A DNA stretch of 64,000 nucleotides from RGIG529 sp050950425 (GTDB taxonomy: Bacteria > Bacillota > Clostridia > Oscillospirales > Oscillospiraceae): positions 992,001-1,056,000 of the forward strand of contig JBMNHO010000002.1 of assembly GCA_050950425.1 (NCBI GenBank), written 5' to 3'. The notes under the pieces were generated by a model. The model saw only the letters and a list, made by a program, of their open reading frames with translations. It did not search any database and had not been told where the DNA came from. Below, in pieces: positions 1 through 9,350 of the stretch. How positions within the stretch are numbered: position 1 is the stretch's first letter; every line of letters starts with the position of its first letter. Position numbers and translations under genes: made by a program.

Positions 1-772
1 TCAATATCTCAAAATGCCCCGGAAATTTCACAACGAACACATCCGGGTGGAGATAAGGCAAATTCTCCCGCTTGGAAAATTCAGCGCCGGGCCTTGGGTT
101 GAGGGAGCGAATCACGCTGCACGCCTCCCGCACCTGCGCCCCTTCCGCCTGCAAAGAGCCGGCGATCAGCGCCGTATTGCGTTCCGCCATGGCCGCAAGA
201 TGATGTTTCACAATCTGAATCGGCAGCGACGCCTCGGTTTCGCCTCTTCTCCGCAGCTGAAGGTACAGGCAATCCTGCAAATCCTTGGCGCCGACGCCGG
301 CAGGGTCCAAAGACCGCACAATTTCCAGCGCCTCTTGCATCACCCGCGCGGAGACGCCGGTGCAGCGGGCCATTTCCTCTTCCGTTTCCTGTAAATATCC
401 GTTGTCATCCAAATTTTCGATGACATATTGGGCTGCCTGCTTCTGCTCCTTTGGCAGATCCAGCATACGCAGCTGGGCCTCCAGGTAAAACCCCAGGTCT
501 TCCTCTACGGCGCCATAATTCGACACGGGGTCGTCCGGTTCTCCCGCGTCGGCTTCATAATAAGGCTTGTTTTGCGCATCCGCGGTTTCCAGCCATTCCA
601 GCTTCCGCTCTGTTTCATCGTCCTTTTTATGACGGCAGGAGTCTTCCACCTCCAGCACCGGATTTTCATGCAGCATATCTTCCAGATAGACCCGTAGCTC
701 CTGGGCGCTCATTTGCAGCATTTTATAATATTGTGCCTCCCGTGCGGACTTTGCCCACTCTTTCTTTGGCAT
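1..772 (-). CDS. rpoN: RNA polymerase sigma-54 factor, N-terminal part (cut by window edge)
   Basis: Sigma-54 binds core RNA polymerase and directs it to -24/-12 promoters that need an AAA+ activator. The minus-strand frame reads off the window at base 1, so about 257 N-terminal residues are visible. It shows the region I activator-interacting segment (LQMSAQELRVYLED, then ENPVLEV) and the core-binding domain with the family phrases ENLDDNGYL, SLDPAGVGAKDL and RSLNPRPGAEF. The canonical Q-rich opening is short, as in many Clostridia. The start is taken at ATG 772; an in-frame GTG at 787 with an AAAGGA further upstream is an alternative. Its promoter faces away from gdpP. No sigma-54 promoter was found elsewhere in the window, so its regulon lies outside. 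Confidence 0.93.
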   Translation of the reverse strand, partial: MPKKEWAKSAREAQYYKMLQMSAQELRVYLEDMLHENPVLEVEDSCRHKKDDETERKLEWLETADAQNKPYYEADAGEPDDPVSNYGAVEEDLGFYLEAQLRMLDLPKEQKQAAQYVIENLDDNGYLQETEEEMARCTGVSARVMQEALEIVRSLDPAGVGAKDLQDCLYLQLRRRGETEASLPIQIVKHHLAAMAERNTALIAGSLQAEGAQVREACSVIRSLNPRPGAEFSKRENLPYLHPDVFVVKFPGHFEIL

Positions 773-915
773 CTGATTTGTTTCCACCTTGGATTCTCAT
801 CCTTTCTTCCGTCTGCCGCAATGCATCGCTCCCTGAATGGAGCGGGCAGCACCTGCTTCCTGTTTTTGAGATGGCGCCACGCCTGTTTTTCTTTGTTCTG
901 CTTTGTTCGCCTCTT

Positions 916-944
916 AGTATACCCTTTGCCGGAAAAAAACGCAA
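916..944 (-). promoter_or_regulatory. Predicted sigma-A promoter of rpoN
   Basis: On the minus strand a -35 TTGCGT (939-944) and a -10 TATACT (916-921) are separated by 17 bp. They lie about 140 bp upstream of the rpoN start and diverge from the gdpP promoter. Confidence 0.6.
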
Positions 945-956
945 CTCTTTCTCAAC

Positions 957-985
957 TTGCCTTTGCTCCCTTTTTTTGATATAAT
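957..985 (+). promoter_or_regulatory. Predicted sigma-A promoter of the gdpP group
   Basis: A -35 TTGCCT (957-962) and a perfect -10 TATAAT (980-985) are separated by 17 bp, about 80 bp upstream of the gdpP start. A T-run fills the 3' half of the spacer. Confidence 0.7.
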
Positions 986-1069
986 GAACTACCTTGGTTT
1001 CCTTTTTACGAGACAAAATGCGGGAAACCGCCTTTGTTCATTTTCAATCCTGTTTGGGAGGACACCGGC

Positions 1070-3064
1070 ATGAATAAAAAAAATATATCCCGTCTGCTGG
1101 AGCCGCGCATCCGGCTATATTTCTTTTTCCTGGTGGCGTTTGCCATCGCTTCCGCGTTTTTTAACTATTACCTGGCCGGTATTGAAGCGGCTGTGGTTGT
1201 TGTTTTATATCTTTATTTTTACACGACCAATGTGCGGCGCCAGCGCCAAATCCTGCAATACATTGAAACGGTTACCTACGATGTGGACACGGCCACGAAA
1301 GACACCATGCTCAATTCCCCTTTGCCCATGGTCATCTTTAATCCGGAAACGGAAGAAGTCATTTGGAGCAACGAGCGGTTCCTGCAGGCATCCGGCGAGC
1401 GGGATCACTTGTTTGACACGAAGATCACAAACGCGGTCCCCTCTTTTTCCGCCCGCTGGCTGATGGAAGGGAAAACGGAGTGCCCCGAGCTTGTGGAAAT
1501 GGACAAGCGCAAATATTTGGTGTTCGGCCATCTGGTGCGAACGGATGAAAAGCACCCGTCCCGGGGGCTTTTGGCAACCACTTATTGGGTGGATGTGACG
1601 GGTTTTGCCAGTATCCGGGCAGAATATGCCTCCAGCCGCCCTGTGGTTGCCATTATCATGCTGGATAATTACGAGGAAATTGTCAAAAATCTGTCTGATA
1701 ACGCAAAGTCGGCCATGCTCGCCTCCATCGACGATTTGGTGGTGGAGTGGATCACGCCGGCAAAGGGTCTTTTGTGCCGGTATGACAGAGATCGTTATCT
1801 GTTTTTCTTCGAGTCCCGCTTTTTGCCCGCCTTCCGGGAGGGTAAGTTTGCCCTGCTGGAGGCCGTGCGTACCGTTGTGAACCCCGCGGGCATCGCCGCC
1901 ACTGTCAGCATCGGCATGGGAAAAGACGGGGAGACCATCGGCGATTTGTTCCAGTATGCCGCCCTTTCCATTGAAATGGCGCTGTCCCGGGGGGGCGACC
2001 AGGTGGTCATCAAGGATCGGTTCCAGTTTGAGTTTTTTGGCGGCAGAGCCAAGGAGCTGGAAAAGCGGGCCAAAGTCAAATCCCGGGTGATGGCCAACGC
2101 CCTTGGCCGCTTAATAGACGACGCGTCTCATGTTCTGGTGATGGGGCATCATATGCCGGACTTGGATTGCATCGGCGCGGCGGCAGGCATTTGCGCCATT
2201 GCGAGGAAAAGAGAAAAAAAAGCATATATCGTGCTGGATCCGGGGAGCAACTTGGCCGCCTCCATGACGGATCGTCTTGCCGCGCTGCCGGAATATGCCG
2301 ACGTCTTCCTCTCCCCTCAGGACGCTCTGCTCAAAGCGGACAACCGCAGCCTTCTCGTGGTGGTGGACACCAACCGGCCGGAGCAGGTGATCAACCAGGA
2401 TCTGCTTATGGCCTGCAACCGGGTCGCCGTCATCGACCACCATCGAAGAGCCGCCACCTATATTGCAGACGCGGCGCTGAACTTTCACGAGCCCTTTGCC
2501 TCTTCCGCGTGCGAGCTTGTGACAGAACTGATCCAATATCTGATCGAGCCGAAAGACCTTTTGCGGACGGAGGCGGAGGCCCTCCTCGCCGGCATCGTGC
2601 TGGACACAAAAAGCTTTTCCATCCGAACGGGCAGCCGCACCTTTGAAGCCGCCGCCTTCCTGCGGCAGGCGGGCGCCGACCCCATTCAGGTGAAAAAGCA
2701 GTTTCAAAACGACCTGGCCGGCACCGTCGCCCGGTACGATGTGATCCGCAGCGCCCGCATTCACAGGGACACCATCGCCATCGCCGCCGTGGACCGTGCC
2801 GTCGGCCGCATCATCGCCGCCCAGGCGGCGGACGAGCTGCTGAACATTTCCGGCGTGGAGACCTCTTTTGTACTATATTCCACCCAAGATTCCGTGATCG
2901 CCTCCGCCCGCTCCATGGGCAACGTGAATGTCCAGCTGATTATGGAAGCCTTGGGCGGCGGCGGAAACAGCGCCACAGCCGGCGCCCAGATCAAGGGCCG
3001 CACCTTGGAGCAGACGGTTTCCGACCTGGTCGCCGCCATTGATCAATATTTAGATGAAGAATAA
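1070..3064 (+). CDS. gdpP: Cyclic-di-AMP phosphodiesterase, GdpP type
   Basis: GdpP is a membrane enzyme that hydrolyses the second messenger c-di-AMP to pApA and so affects wall and potassium homeostasis. The 664-residue product has two N-terminal membrane helices (about residues 15-55), a PAS-like sensor segment, a degenerate GGDEF domain lacking the GGDEF signature (about 170-300), then a DHH phosphoesterase domain with the metal motif HHMPDLD (near 360) and VIDHHRR (near 455), and a C-terminal DHHA1 domain with GGGGN. The start is ATG 1070, which has GGGAGG 8 bases upstream; an earlier in-frame start lacks a good site. It is followed 14 bases later by rplI, the conserved Firmicutes order gdpP-rplI-dnaB. 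Confidence 0.93.
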   Translation: MNKKNISRLLEPRIRLYFFFLVAFAIASAFFNYYLAGIEAAVVVVLYLYFYTTNVRRQRQILQYIETVTYDVDTATKDTMLNSPLPMVIFNPETEEVIWSNERFLQASGERDHLFDTKITNAVPSFSARWLMEGKTECPELVEMDKRKYLVFGHLVRTDEKHPSRGLLATTYWVDVTGFASIRAEYASSRPVVAIIMLDNYEEIVKNLSDNAKSAMLASIDDLVVEWITPAKGLLCRYDRDRYLFFFESRFLPAFREGKFALLEAVRTVVNPAGIAATVSIGMGKDGETIGDLFQYAALSIEMALSRGGDQVVIKDRFQFEFFGGRAKELEKRAKVKSRVMANALGRLIDDASHVLVMGHHMPDLDCIGAAAGICAIARKREKKAYIVLDPGSNLAASMTDRLAALPEYADVFLSPQDALLKADNRSLLVVVDTNRPEQVINQDLLMACNRVAVIDHHRRAATYIADAALNFHEPFASSACELVTELIQYLIEPKDLLRTEAEALLAGIVLDTKSFSIRTGSRTFEAAAFLRQAGADPIQVKKQFQNDLAGTVARYDVIRSARIHRDTIAIAAVDRAVGRIIAAQAADELLNISGVETSFVLYSTQDSVIASARSMGNVNVQLIMEALGGGGNSATAGAQIKGRTLEQTVSDLVAAIDQYLDEE

Positions 3065-3078
3065 AAGGAGTGCTTTTT

Positions 3079-3528
3079 ATGAAAGTGATTTTACAGCAGG
3101 ATGTCAAAGGCAAAGGGAAAAAGGGCCAAATGGTCAACGTATCCGACGGCTACGCCAGGAACTTCCTGCTCCCCCGTAAGCTGGCGGTGGAAGCCACCCC
3201 GGACGCCATCAACACCATGAAGCTGCAGGAAAAGGCGCGCCTCGCCCAGGAAGCGCAGGAAAAGCAGGAAGCGGAAGACCTGTCCGCCAAGCTGGATGGG
3301 TGCATGGTAAAGGTCTCTGCAAGGGCCGGGGAAAAAGGCCAGCTGTTCGGTTCTGTCACGTCAAAGGAAGTGGCGGAGGCGCTGCTTTCCCAGCACCAGA
3401 TCAGCATTGAAAAACAAAAAATCGTGCAGGACGAGCCCATCAAAAGCTTCGGCTCCTATCACCTGAAATGCAAGCTTGGATACGGTGTTTCAGGCACCAT
3501 TCATTTGATGGTAACAGAAGAGAAATAA
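3079..3528 (+). CDS. rplI: 50S ribosomal protein L9
   Basis: L9 binds 23S rRNA domain V and helps keep frame during translation. The 149-residue product begins with the typical MKVILQQDVKGKGKKGQ and the GYARNFLLPR segment of the N-terminal RNA-binding domain, followed by a long charged connecting helix (about residues 45-75) and the C-terminal domain. ATG 3079 is chosen over GTG 3070 because AAGGAG lies 8 bases upstream of the ATG and overlaps the GTG. It sits between gdpP and dnaB, probably in one transcript. Confidence 0.96.
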   Translation: MKVILQQDVKGKGKKGQMVNVSDGYARNFLLPRKLAVEATPDAINTMKLQEKARLAQEAQEKQEAEDLSAKLDGCMVKVSARAGEKGQLFGSVTSKEVAEALLSQHQISIEKQKIVQDEPIKSFGSYHLKCKLGYGVSGTIHLMVTEEK

Positions 3529-3553
3529 TCCAAGGGGGGGAGGATGGATTGCC

Positions 3554-4897
3554 ATGGATGAACTGCTGACACGGCAGCTGCCCCACAGCCTGGAGGCAGA
3601 GCAGGCAGCCCTCGGCTCCATGCTGATCGATGCCCGCTGCATTCCGGATGTTATCGAGACGTTAAAGCCGGAGGATTTTTACATCCAGCAAAACCGCGAC
3701 ATTTTTGAAACCATTTATACCATGTTCAGCTACTCTCAGAAGATCGACCCTGTCACGGTGCTGGAGCAGATGCGGCAGCGAGGCGTTTTCCAGGAGCAAA
3801 CCTCCCAGAAATACATGCTGCAGCTGATGGAGATTACCCCGACGGCCGCAAACGTGAAAGAGTATACCAAAATCGTAAGAGACCAGGCGCTGCTGCGCCA
3901 TTTGTCCGAAGCGGCGGCGGAGATCACGCAGCTGATCGCGGAAGGGGCCGCCGCGCCCGATGCGCTGGAGGCCGCCGAGCGAAGGATTTACGCCCTGCGG
4001 CACGGCCGCGGCAGAGAAGGGCTCTACCCCCTGTCCGCCGTTTTGCTGGAGGTGTACACCCGCCTGGCCGAGCTGTCCAAAAGCGACGCCGCCATCCCGG
4101 GGCTTTCCACAGGCCTTTCCGACTTAGACGCCACCATTTCCGGCCTGAACAAATCGGATCTCATCTTGCTGGCTTCCCGCCCCGGCATGGGGAAAACCAG
4201 CATGGCCCTGAACATGGCGCTGCACACGGGGAAGTTTTCGGGGAAAACCGTTGTGTTTTTCTCCCTGGAAATGTCGAGAGAGCAGCTTGCCATGCGCCTG
4301 CTTGCCACAGAGTCTTTTGTAGACAACAAAAAGCTGCTGACGGGCCGCCTGTCTGACGAGGACTGGGGAAAGCTCACCTCCGCCACAGCGGTTTTGAACC
4401 AGACGGACATCCGCGTGGACGACAACCCGGTTTTAACCGTGGCCGATATGAACGCCAAATGCCGCCGGGTGGAAAACCTGGGCCTTGTGATCATCGACTA
4501 TTTGCAGCTGATGCAAAGCGCCGGGAACAAGCAAAGCCGCAGCGGGGACAACCGGCAGCAGGTGGTTTCCGATATTTCCCGTTCTCTGAAAATCATGGCC
4601 AAGGAGCTGAATGTTCCCGTTTTGTGCCTTTCCCAGCTGTCCCGGGCCAACGAGACCCGCAGCGATAAGCGCCCCCTGCTGTCCGATTTGCGGGAGTCCG
4701 GCGCCATCGAGCAGGATGCGGATATCGTCCTGTTCCTCTACCGGGAGGATTATTACAACGAGGACACGGAAGAGCGCAACGTGGCGGAATGCATCGTGGC
4801 CAAAAACCGGCACGGGGAAACCGGCAAGGTTTCCCTCCAGTGGATTCCGGAATACACCGCCTTCTCCAGCCTGGAGTGGAAACACAAAGAGGAGTGA
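3554..4897 (+). CDS. dnaB: Replicative DNA helicase DnaB (DnaC in Bacillus naming)
   Basis: Hexameric 5'-3' helicase that unwinds DNA ahead of the replication fork. The 447-residue product has the N-terminal DnaB domain (PHSLEAEQAALGSML onward, to about 120), a linker, and a RecA-like ATPase domain. The Walker A motif SRPGMGKTS places the lysine at residue 214. Walker B-type VIIDYLQLM and the Q/sensor segment CLSQLSRANE follow, then DLRESGAIEQDADIVLFLYR near the C-terminus. Length is normal for the family, and I see no intein. A GGGAGG lies just upstream of ATG 3554. Three bases separate its stop from tilS. Confidence 0.97.
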   Translation: MDELLTRQLPHSLEAEQAALGSMLIDARCIPDVIETLKPEDFYIQQNRDIFETIYTMFSYSQKIDPVTVLEQMRQRGVFQEQTSQKYMLQLMEITPTAANVKEYTKIVRDQALLRHLSEAAAEITQLIAEGAAAPDALEAAERRIYALRHGRGREGLYPLSAVLLEVYTRLAELSKSDAAIPGLSTGLSDLDATISGLNKSDLILLASRPGMGKTSMALNMALHTGKFSGKTVVFFSLEMSREQLAMRLLATESFVDNKKLLTGRLSDEDWGKLTSATAVLNQTDIRVDDNPVLTVADMNAKCRRVENLGLVIIDYLQLMQSAGNKQSRSGDNRQQVVSDISRSLKIMAKELNVPVLCLSQLSRANETRSDKRPLLSDLRESGAIEQDADIVLFLYREDYYNEDTEERNVAECIVAKNRHGETGKVSLQWIPEYTAFSSLEWKHKEE

Positions 4898-4900
4898 CCT

Positions 4901-6274
4901 ATGCGAATGCAACAAATTTCTTCACTGGTTCAAGAGTATGATATGTTTCCGAAGGATACAACGATTCTCTGCGCCGTGTCCGGCGGCGCAGATTCCATGT
5001 GTCTGCTGCATATGCTAAAGGAGCTGCGGCAGACCGACGGCCTCACCATTGCCGCCGCCCACTATAACCATCTGTTGCGGCAAGACGCGTCCGACGGGGA
5101 CGAGGCGTTTGTGCAGTCCGTCTGCGCCCAGTGGGACATTCCTTTTTACGTTGGCCGGGGAGATGTGAAGACCGAAGCCGCCAAAGCGGGCCAGGGAACG
5201 GAAGAAACCGCCCGGGCCATGCGATATGCCTTTTTGCAGGAGACGGCAGCCGCCGTGGGCGCCGGACGCATTGCAACGGCCCACACGGCAGACGACAACG
5301 TGGAAACCATTTTGATGCGTTTTGTCAGAGGCAGCGGCCTGTCCGGCCTGTGCGGCATTCCGCCCCGCCGGGGAGACATTGTCCGCCCCCTTCTGCAAAT
5401 CGCCCGGAAGGATGTTCTCTCTTATCTTTCGGAGCATCAGATCCCCCACAGGGAGGACGCCTCCAATCATGACCTTTCCTACACCCGCAACCGGCTGCGG
5501 CACGAAGTGGTTCCCCTTTTGCGGAAAATCAACCCGAACCTTTCCGCCACGGTGGCCGCCGCTGCCCGCTCTTTGCGGCAGGACCATGATTACCTCAACG
5601 CCGTCACAGCCCGAAACAGGGAATTGATCCAGCCGGCAGAGGGCAATCGGGTCATCTCCCGCAAGGCGCTGCTGCAGCTGCCCCCTGCCGTCTCCACCCG
5701 GATTGTGTACCAAACCCTGGAGGAAATCGGCATCGGCCGCAAGGATATTTCCGTTTCTCATATCAGCGCCATTTTGTCCCTTTTGCGCAGCGACGACCCC
5801 TCCGGCCGGGTCACGCTTCCCCGGGGCGCGTTGGTGCAGCGGGTGTACGAGGAACTGCTCTTTGCAAAGGATTCCGACTTTTCAGACAGCTTTTCCCCTA
5901 TGCCCTTGGCAGAAGGGGAAACCCACATTCCCCATTTGCCCTGGACGGTTACGGTCACCCGGTGCAAAGCGCCGGAGACGCCCCCCTCCGGTACCCTGTT
6001 TTTCCTGGACGCCGCCAAGGCTTCCCAGGCTCCCCTTGAACTTCGCCCCCGGAAAACAGGAGACGCCATTCGTCTGTTCCGGCGGGAGGGAACAAAATCC
6101 CTGAAGGAATGGATGGTAGACGCCAAAATCCCCCGGCATCTGCGGGAGCTGATTCCTGTTTTTGCAACGGAAACAGAAGTGGCGGCAGTCGCCGGCTTCG
6201 GCCCCGCCGCGCATTGGGCGGCGGCCCCCGGCAGCCCGGCGCTTAAAATTGAAATAGAAGGGATCGCTCTATAA
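4901..6274 (+). CDS. tilS: tRNA(Ile)-lysidine synthase
   Basis: TilS attaches lysine to C34 of the CAU-anticodon tRNA-Ile, switching its decoding from AUG to AUA, and is essential. The 457-residue product carries the N-type ATP-pyrophosphatase P-loop SGGADS at residues 27-32, followed by the HTADDNVET segment and the long form's C-terminal domains, ending in LRPRKTGDAIRLF and WMVDAKIPRHLR. In Firmicutes tilS is usually next to hpt and ftsH, as here. Its Shine-Dalgarno GAGGAG lies within the dnaB stop region, and its stop overlaps the hpt start by one base, which suggests translational coupling. Confidence 0.95.
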   Translation: MRMQQISSLVQEYDMFPKDTTILCAVSGGADSMCLLHMLKELRQTDGLTIAAAHYNHLLRQDASDGDEAFVQSVCAQWDIPFYVGRGDVKTEAAKAGQGTEETARAMRYAFLQETAAAVGAGRIATAHTADDNVETILMRFVRGSGLSGLCGIPPRRGDIVRPLLQIARKDVLSYLSEHQIPHREDASNHDLSYTRNRLRHEVVPLLRKINPNLSATVAAAARSLRQDHDYLNAVTARNRELIQPAEGNRVISRKALLQLPPAVSTRIVYQTLEEIGIGRKDISVSHISAILSLLRSDDPSGRVTLPRGALVQRVYEELLFAKDSDFSDSFSPMPLAEGETHIPHLPWTVTVTRCKAPETPPSGTLFFLDAAKASQAPLELRPRKTGDAIRLFRREGTKSLKEWMVDAKIPRHLRELIPVFATETEVAAVAGFGPAAHWAAAPGSPALKIEIEGIAL

Positions 6275-6813
6275 TGGAACAGGATATCCAGCAGATTTTA
6301 TTTTCCCCTGAAGAAATTGCCGCCCGTATCCACGAAATCGCCCGGGAGATCAATCGAGATTATGCGGGGCGCGCCCCTTTGCTCGTTAGCGTACTGCGGG
6401 GCTCTTTCGTGTTTATGGCGGATTTGGTGCGCCAAATTACGCTGCCCTGCACCATCGACTTTATGGCCGTCTCTTCTTACAGGAACAAATCCTCCAGCTC
6501 CGGCGCCGTCCAAATCACAAAGGACTTGAGCGACGACATCGTGGGGAAAGACCTCATCGTAGTGGAGGACATTTTGGACAGCGGAAACACGCTGCACTAT
6601 TTGATGAACACCCTTTCCGCGCGAAACCCCGCCTCCATCCAGCTGTGTACCCTTTTGGATAAGCCCGACCGGAGAAAGGTTCCCGTAAAGGTTCATTACC
6701 GCGGCTTTGAAATCCCGGACGAGTTTGTGGTTGGCTACGGGCTGGATTACGCGGAGCGCTACCGCAACCTGCCCTACATAGGCATTTTAAAGCCCTCCAT
6801 ATATGCCGATTGA
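6274..6813 (+). CDS. hpt: Hypoxanthine phosphoribosyltransferase
   Basis: Purine salvage enzyme that converts hypoxanthine (and usually guanine) plus PRPP into IMP or GMP. The 179-residue product has the PRPP-binding loop VVEDILDSGNTL at about residues 95-106, the SVLRGSFVFMADL segment near the N-terminus and the C-terminal VGYGLDYAERYRNLPYIG motif. It starts inside the stop codon of tilS. The order tilS-hpt-ftsH is conserved across Firmicutes, and in Bacillus the proteins HprT and TilS also influence ftsH expression. A gap of 121 bases to ftsH holds no clear promoter. Confidence 0.96.
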   Translation: MEQDIQQILFSPEEIAARIHEIAREINRDYAGRAPLLVSVLRGSFVFMADLVRQITLPCTIDFMAVSSYRNKSSSSGAVQITKDLSDDIVGKDLIVVEDILDSGNTLHYLMNTLSARNPASIQLCTLLDKPDRRKVPVKVHYRGFEIPDEFVVGYGLDYAERYRNLPYIGILKPSIYAD

Positions 6814-6934
6814 CCGTTTCCCCCTTCCCTCTGCTTTTTGATTCCTGTTCTGTTTGGAACATCTTTGACCGAACGCAACGGACAACAAACCACACGGGGA
6901 CAGTTGGTTTCTCCGATAAGGGAGTGATTCTTTT

Positions 6935-8806
6935 TTGAAAAAAATCAATTTGAGAGACATGGGATTTTACGCGCTGATTATTATCATTTTAATCAGCACC
7001 ATTGTTATTTTGCGGCAGGCCAACGGAAACAATGACCTGATCTATTCGGAAGTGCGTGATTTGTTCGAAACGAAAAAAGTAGAACGGTTCTTGGTGGACG
7101 GCAAAACGCTGACCGTGACCCTCGCGGAGCCCATCGACGGGACGTATACATTCACCTATGAGCTGGCCAGCTTCGATGTGTTTTATAACGACCTCCACAC
7201 GCTCATTGACCAGCAGCACGCCCAGGGGATCATCAAAGAATACGATTACCCCGCGGGGTTTGAAGCTCCCTGGTGGTTCTCCTTCCTGCCTTATGTGGTT
7301 CTCATCATTGTGATGGCCTTGATCTGGTACTTTATGTTCAGCAGGGCGGCGGCAAGCGGCGGCGGCGACCGAACAGCCAAATTCGGAAAAGCACGCACCA
7401 AAACGTCGTATGACGAGAAGAAAAAGACCACCTTTGCCGATGTGGCCGGGGCCGATGAAGAAAAAGAAGAGCTACAGGAGATCGTCGAGTTTCTGCGCAA
7501 CCCAAAGCGGTTCATCAGTTTAGGCGCCCGCATTCCCAAGGGTGTTTTGCTGGTGGGCCCGCCGGGCACCGGCAAAACCCTGATCGCCAAGGCAGTGGCC
7601 GGGGAGGCGGGGGTGCAGTTTCTCTCCATCTCCGGTTCCGACTTTGTGGAGCTTTATGTGGGCGTGGGCGCCTCCCGCGTGCGGGACTTGTTTGACCAGG
7701 CCAAAAAAGTGTCTCCCGCCATTATCTTCATCGATGAAATTGACGCGGTGGGCCGTCAGCGGGGCGCCGGCCTCGGCGGCGGCCACGACGAGCGGGAACA
7801 GACCCTGAACCAGCTTCTCGTGGAGATGGACGGCTTTGGGAACAACGAAGGGGTCATCGTCCTGGCCGCCACCAACCGCCCGGATATTTTAGACCCTGCC
7901 CTCCTCCGCCCCGGCCGGTTTGACCGCCAGGTTTTCGTAGGGATGCCGGATATGCGGGGCCGGGAAGCCATTTTAAAGGTACACACCCGGGGAAAACCCC
8001 TGGCAGAGGACGTAGACCTTGCCGCCCTCGGAAAGATCACCTCCGGCTTCACCGGGGCGGACCTTGAAAACCTGGTCAACGAAGGAGCCCTTCTGGCTGT
8101 CCGTCGGGGCCATCGTTTTATCACCATGGACGACTTGCAGCAAGCCATGATCAAGGTGGTGGCGGGCCCGGAGAAAAAAAGCAAGGTGGTTTCCGCCCAC
8201 GAGCGAAAGCTCACCGCTTACCATGAGGCGGGCCACGCCGTGGTCATCCGGAACCTGGAAACACATGCTCCCGTGCATCAGATCTCCATTGTCCCCCGGG
8301 GGCAGGCCGGCGGCATGACCATTTTCCTGCCCCAAGAGGACAAAAACTTCATCTCCCGCAACGAGATGTTCGAGCAGATCGTCTCCCTTTTGGGGGGCCG
8401 TGTGGCTGAGCAGATGGTGCTGGGCGACGTGTCCACCGGCGCGTCGGACGATATCCGCCGCGCCTCGGCGATCGCGCGGAAGATGGTGACGGCATACGGC
8501 ATGAGCGAAAAGCTCGGCACCATCTCCTTCGAATCCGGCCAAGACGAAATCTTCATCGGCCGCAGCATGGCCCAGGCCCGCCCGTATTCAGAAGAGGTGG
8601 CCGCCGTCATCGACGAAGAAGTCAAGGCCATCATCGACAAGGCATACGCCCAGTGCGAATTGATTTTAAGCCGGAATATGGATAAAGTCGAGCAAATTGC
8701 CGCCTACCTGCTGGAGTATGAAACCATGGACGCCGCTACCTTCCGGGCCTTGTTCACGGAGAACGGCGAATTTGACGCGCCCCCGCCGGAGCCAAGCCCG
8801 GCTTAA
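6935..8806 (+). CDS. ftsH: ATP-dependent zinc metalloprotease FtsH
   Basis: Membrane-anchored AAA+ protease that degrades misfolded membrane proteins and regulators. The 623-residue product has TM1 (about residues 10-27), an extracytoplasmic segment, TM2 (about 112-135), Walker A GPPGTGKT (208-215), Walker B FIDEIDAVGRQRG, the second region of homology, and the zinc protease motif HEAGH at 430-434. The start is TTG 6935 with AAGGGAG 10 bases upstream; no ATG or GTG fits the N-terminus better. A hairpin with a U-tract follows at 8899-8945. Confidence 0.96.
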   Translation: MKKINLRDMGFYALIIIILISTIVILRQANGNNDLIYSEVRDLFETKKVERFLVDGKTLTVTLAEPIDGTYTFTYELASFDVFYNDLHTLIDQQHAQGIIKEYDYPAGFEAPWWFSFLPYVVLIIVMALIWYFMFSRAAASGGGDRTAKFGKARTKTSYDEKKKTTFADVAGADEEKEELQEIVEFLRNPKRFISLGARIPKGVLLVGPPGTGKTLIAKAVAGEAGVQFLSISGSDFVELYVGVGASRVRDLFDQAKKVSPAIIFIDEIDAVGRQRGAGLGGGHDEREQTLNQLLVEMDGFGNNEGVIVLAATNRPDILDPALLRPGRFDRQVFVGMPDMRGREAILKVHTRGKPLAEDVDLAALGKITSGFTGADLENLVNEGALLAVRRGHRFITMDDLQQAMIKVVAGPEKKSKVVSAHERKLTAYHEAGHAVVIRNLETHAPVHQISIVPRGQAGGMTIFLPQEDKNFISRNEMFEQIVSLLGGRVAEQMVLGDVSTGASDDIRRASAIARKMVTAYGMSEKLGTISFESGQDEIFIGRSMAQARPYSEEVAAVIDEEVKAIIDKAYAQCELILSRNMDKVEQIAAYLLEYETMDAATFRALFTENGEFDAPPPEPSPA

Positions 8807-8898
8807 CGCCCCGAGGCGTCTGCACGCAGACAGGGGCAAAAAGCGGCCGCGCCAGCAAGCCCCCCTCCTCTGCCCCGCTAAACGGGACAAAAGAATAA

Positions 8899-8945
8899 AA
8901 CCCCTCTCCTTTGCCCAAACTAGCAGGGCGGAGAGGGGGTTTTTT
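8899..8945 (+). terminator. Rho-independent terminator after ftsH, overlapping the next gene's RBS
   Basis: A 9-bp perfect stem (CCCCTCTCC at 901-909 pairing with GGAGAGGGG at 930-938 within 8900) contains an inner GCCC/GGGC pair and ends in six T residues (8940-8945). The next ATG begins at the very next base, 8946, so the 3' arm of the stem is also the only purine-rich ribosome-binding sequence for that gene. Confidence 0.75.
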
Positions 8946-9314
8946 ATGGGGCTACATTGTTCTCACAAGGTCAAATGCGCCGTCGCCGGGGCGCTGGCCG
9001 GCGCGGCCAACGGCTTTTTTGGCGGCGGCGGCGGTATGATCCTAGTGCCCCTGCTCACTCGTTGGGCAGGGCTCAAACAGCGCCAGGCCTTCGCCACCTC
9101 TGTCTCTATCATCCTGCCCCTTTGCGCGGTTTCCGCCGTTGTGTACCTGCTGCGCACGCCCTTTCACATCTGGGACGCCCTCCCCTATCTCTGCGGCGGG
9201 CTGATCGGCGGCCTGCTGGGCGGAAAATGGTTCCGCCGCGTTCCAACCCAATGGCTGCGCTGGGCCTTCGGCCTTCTTCTGCTGTATGGCGGCGTCAAAT
9301 CGCTCTTCTTCTAG
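8946..9314 (+). CDS. TauE/SafE-family membrane protein, N-terminal half
   Basis: A 122-residue membrane protein matching the first repeat of TauE/SafE (DUF81) permeases, which are proposed exporters of sulfite or other organosulfur anions. It shows the family's glycine-rich first helix GAANGFFGGGGGMILVPLL and three to four hydrophobic segments. Full-length family members have about 250 residues with two such repeats; here the second repeat is the next gene. ATG 8946 directly follows the ftsH terminator U-tract, with GAGAGGGGG six bases upstream. One in-frame TAG at 9312-9314 separates it from the following half. The substrate cannot be deduced. Confidence 0.8.
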   Translation: MGLHCSHKVKCAVAGALAGAANGFFGGGGGMILVPLLTRWAGLKQRQAFATSVSIILPLCAVSAVVYLLRTPFHIWDALPYLCGGLIGGLLGGKWFRRVPTQWLRWAFGLLLLYGGVKSLFF

Positions 9315-9350
9315 CGAAGATATCACAAAGCAAAGAAAGGGGATGGGAAA

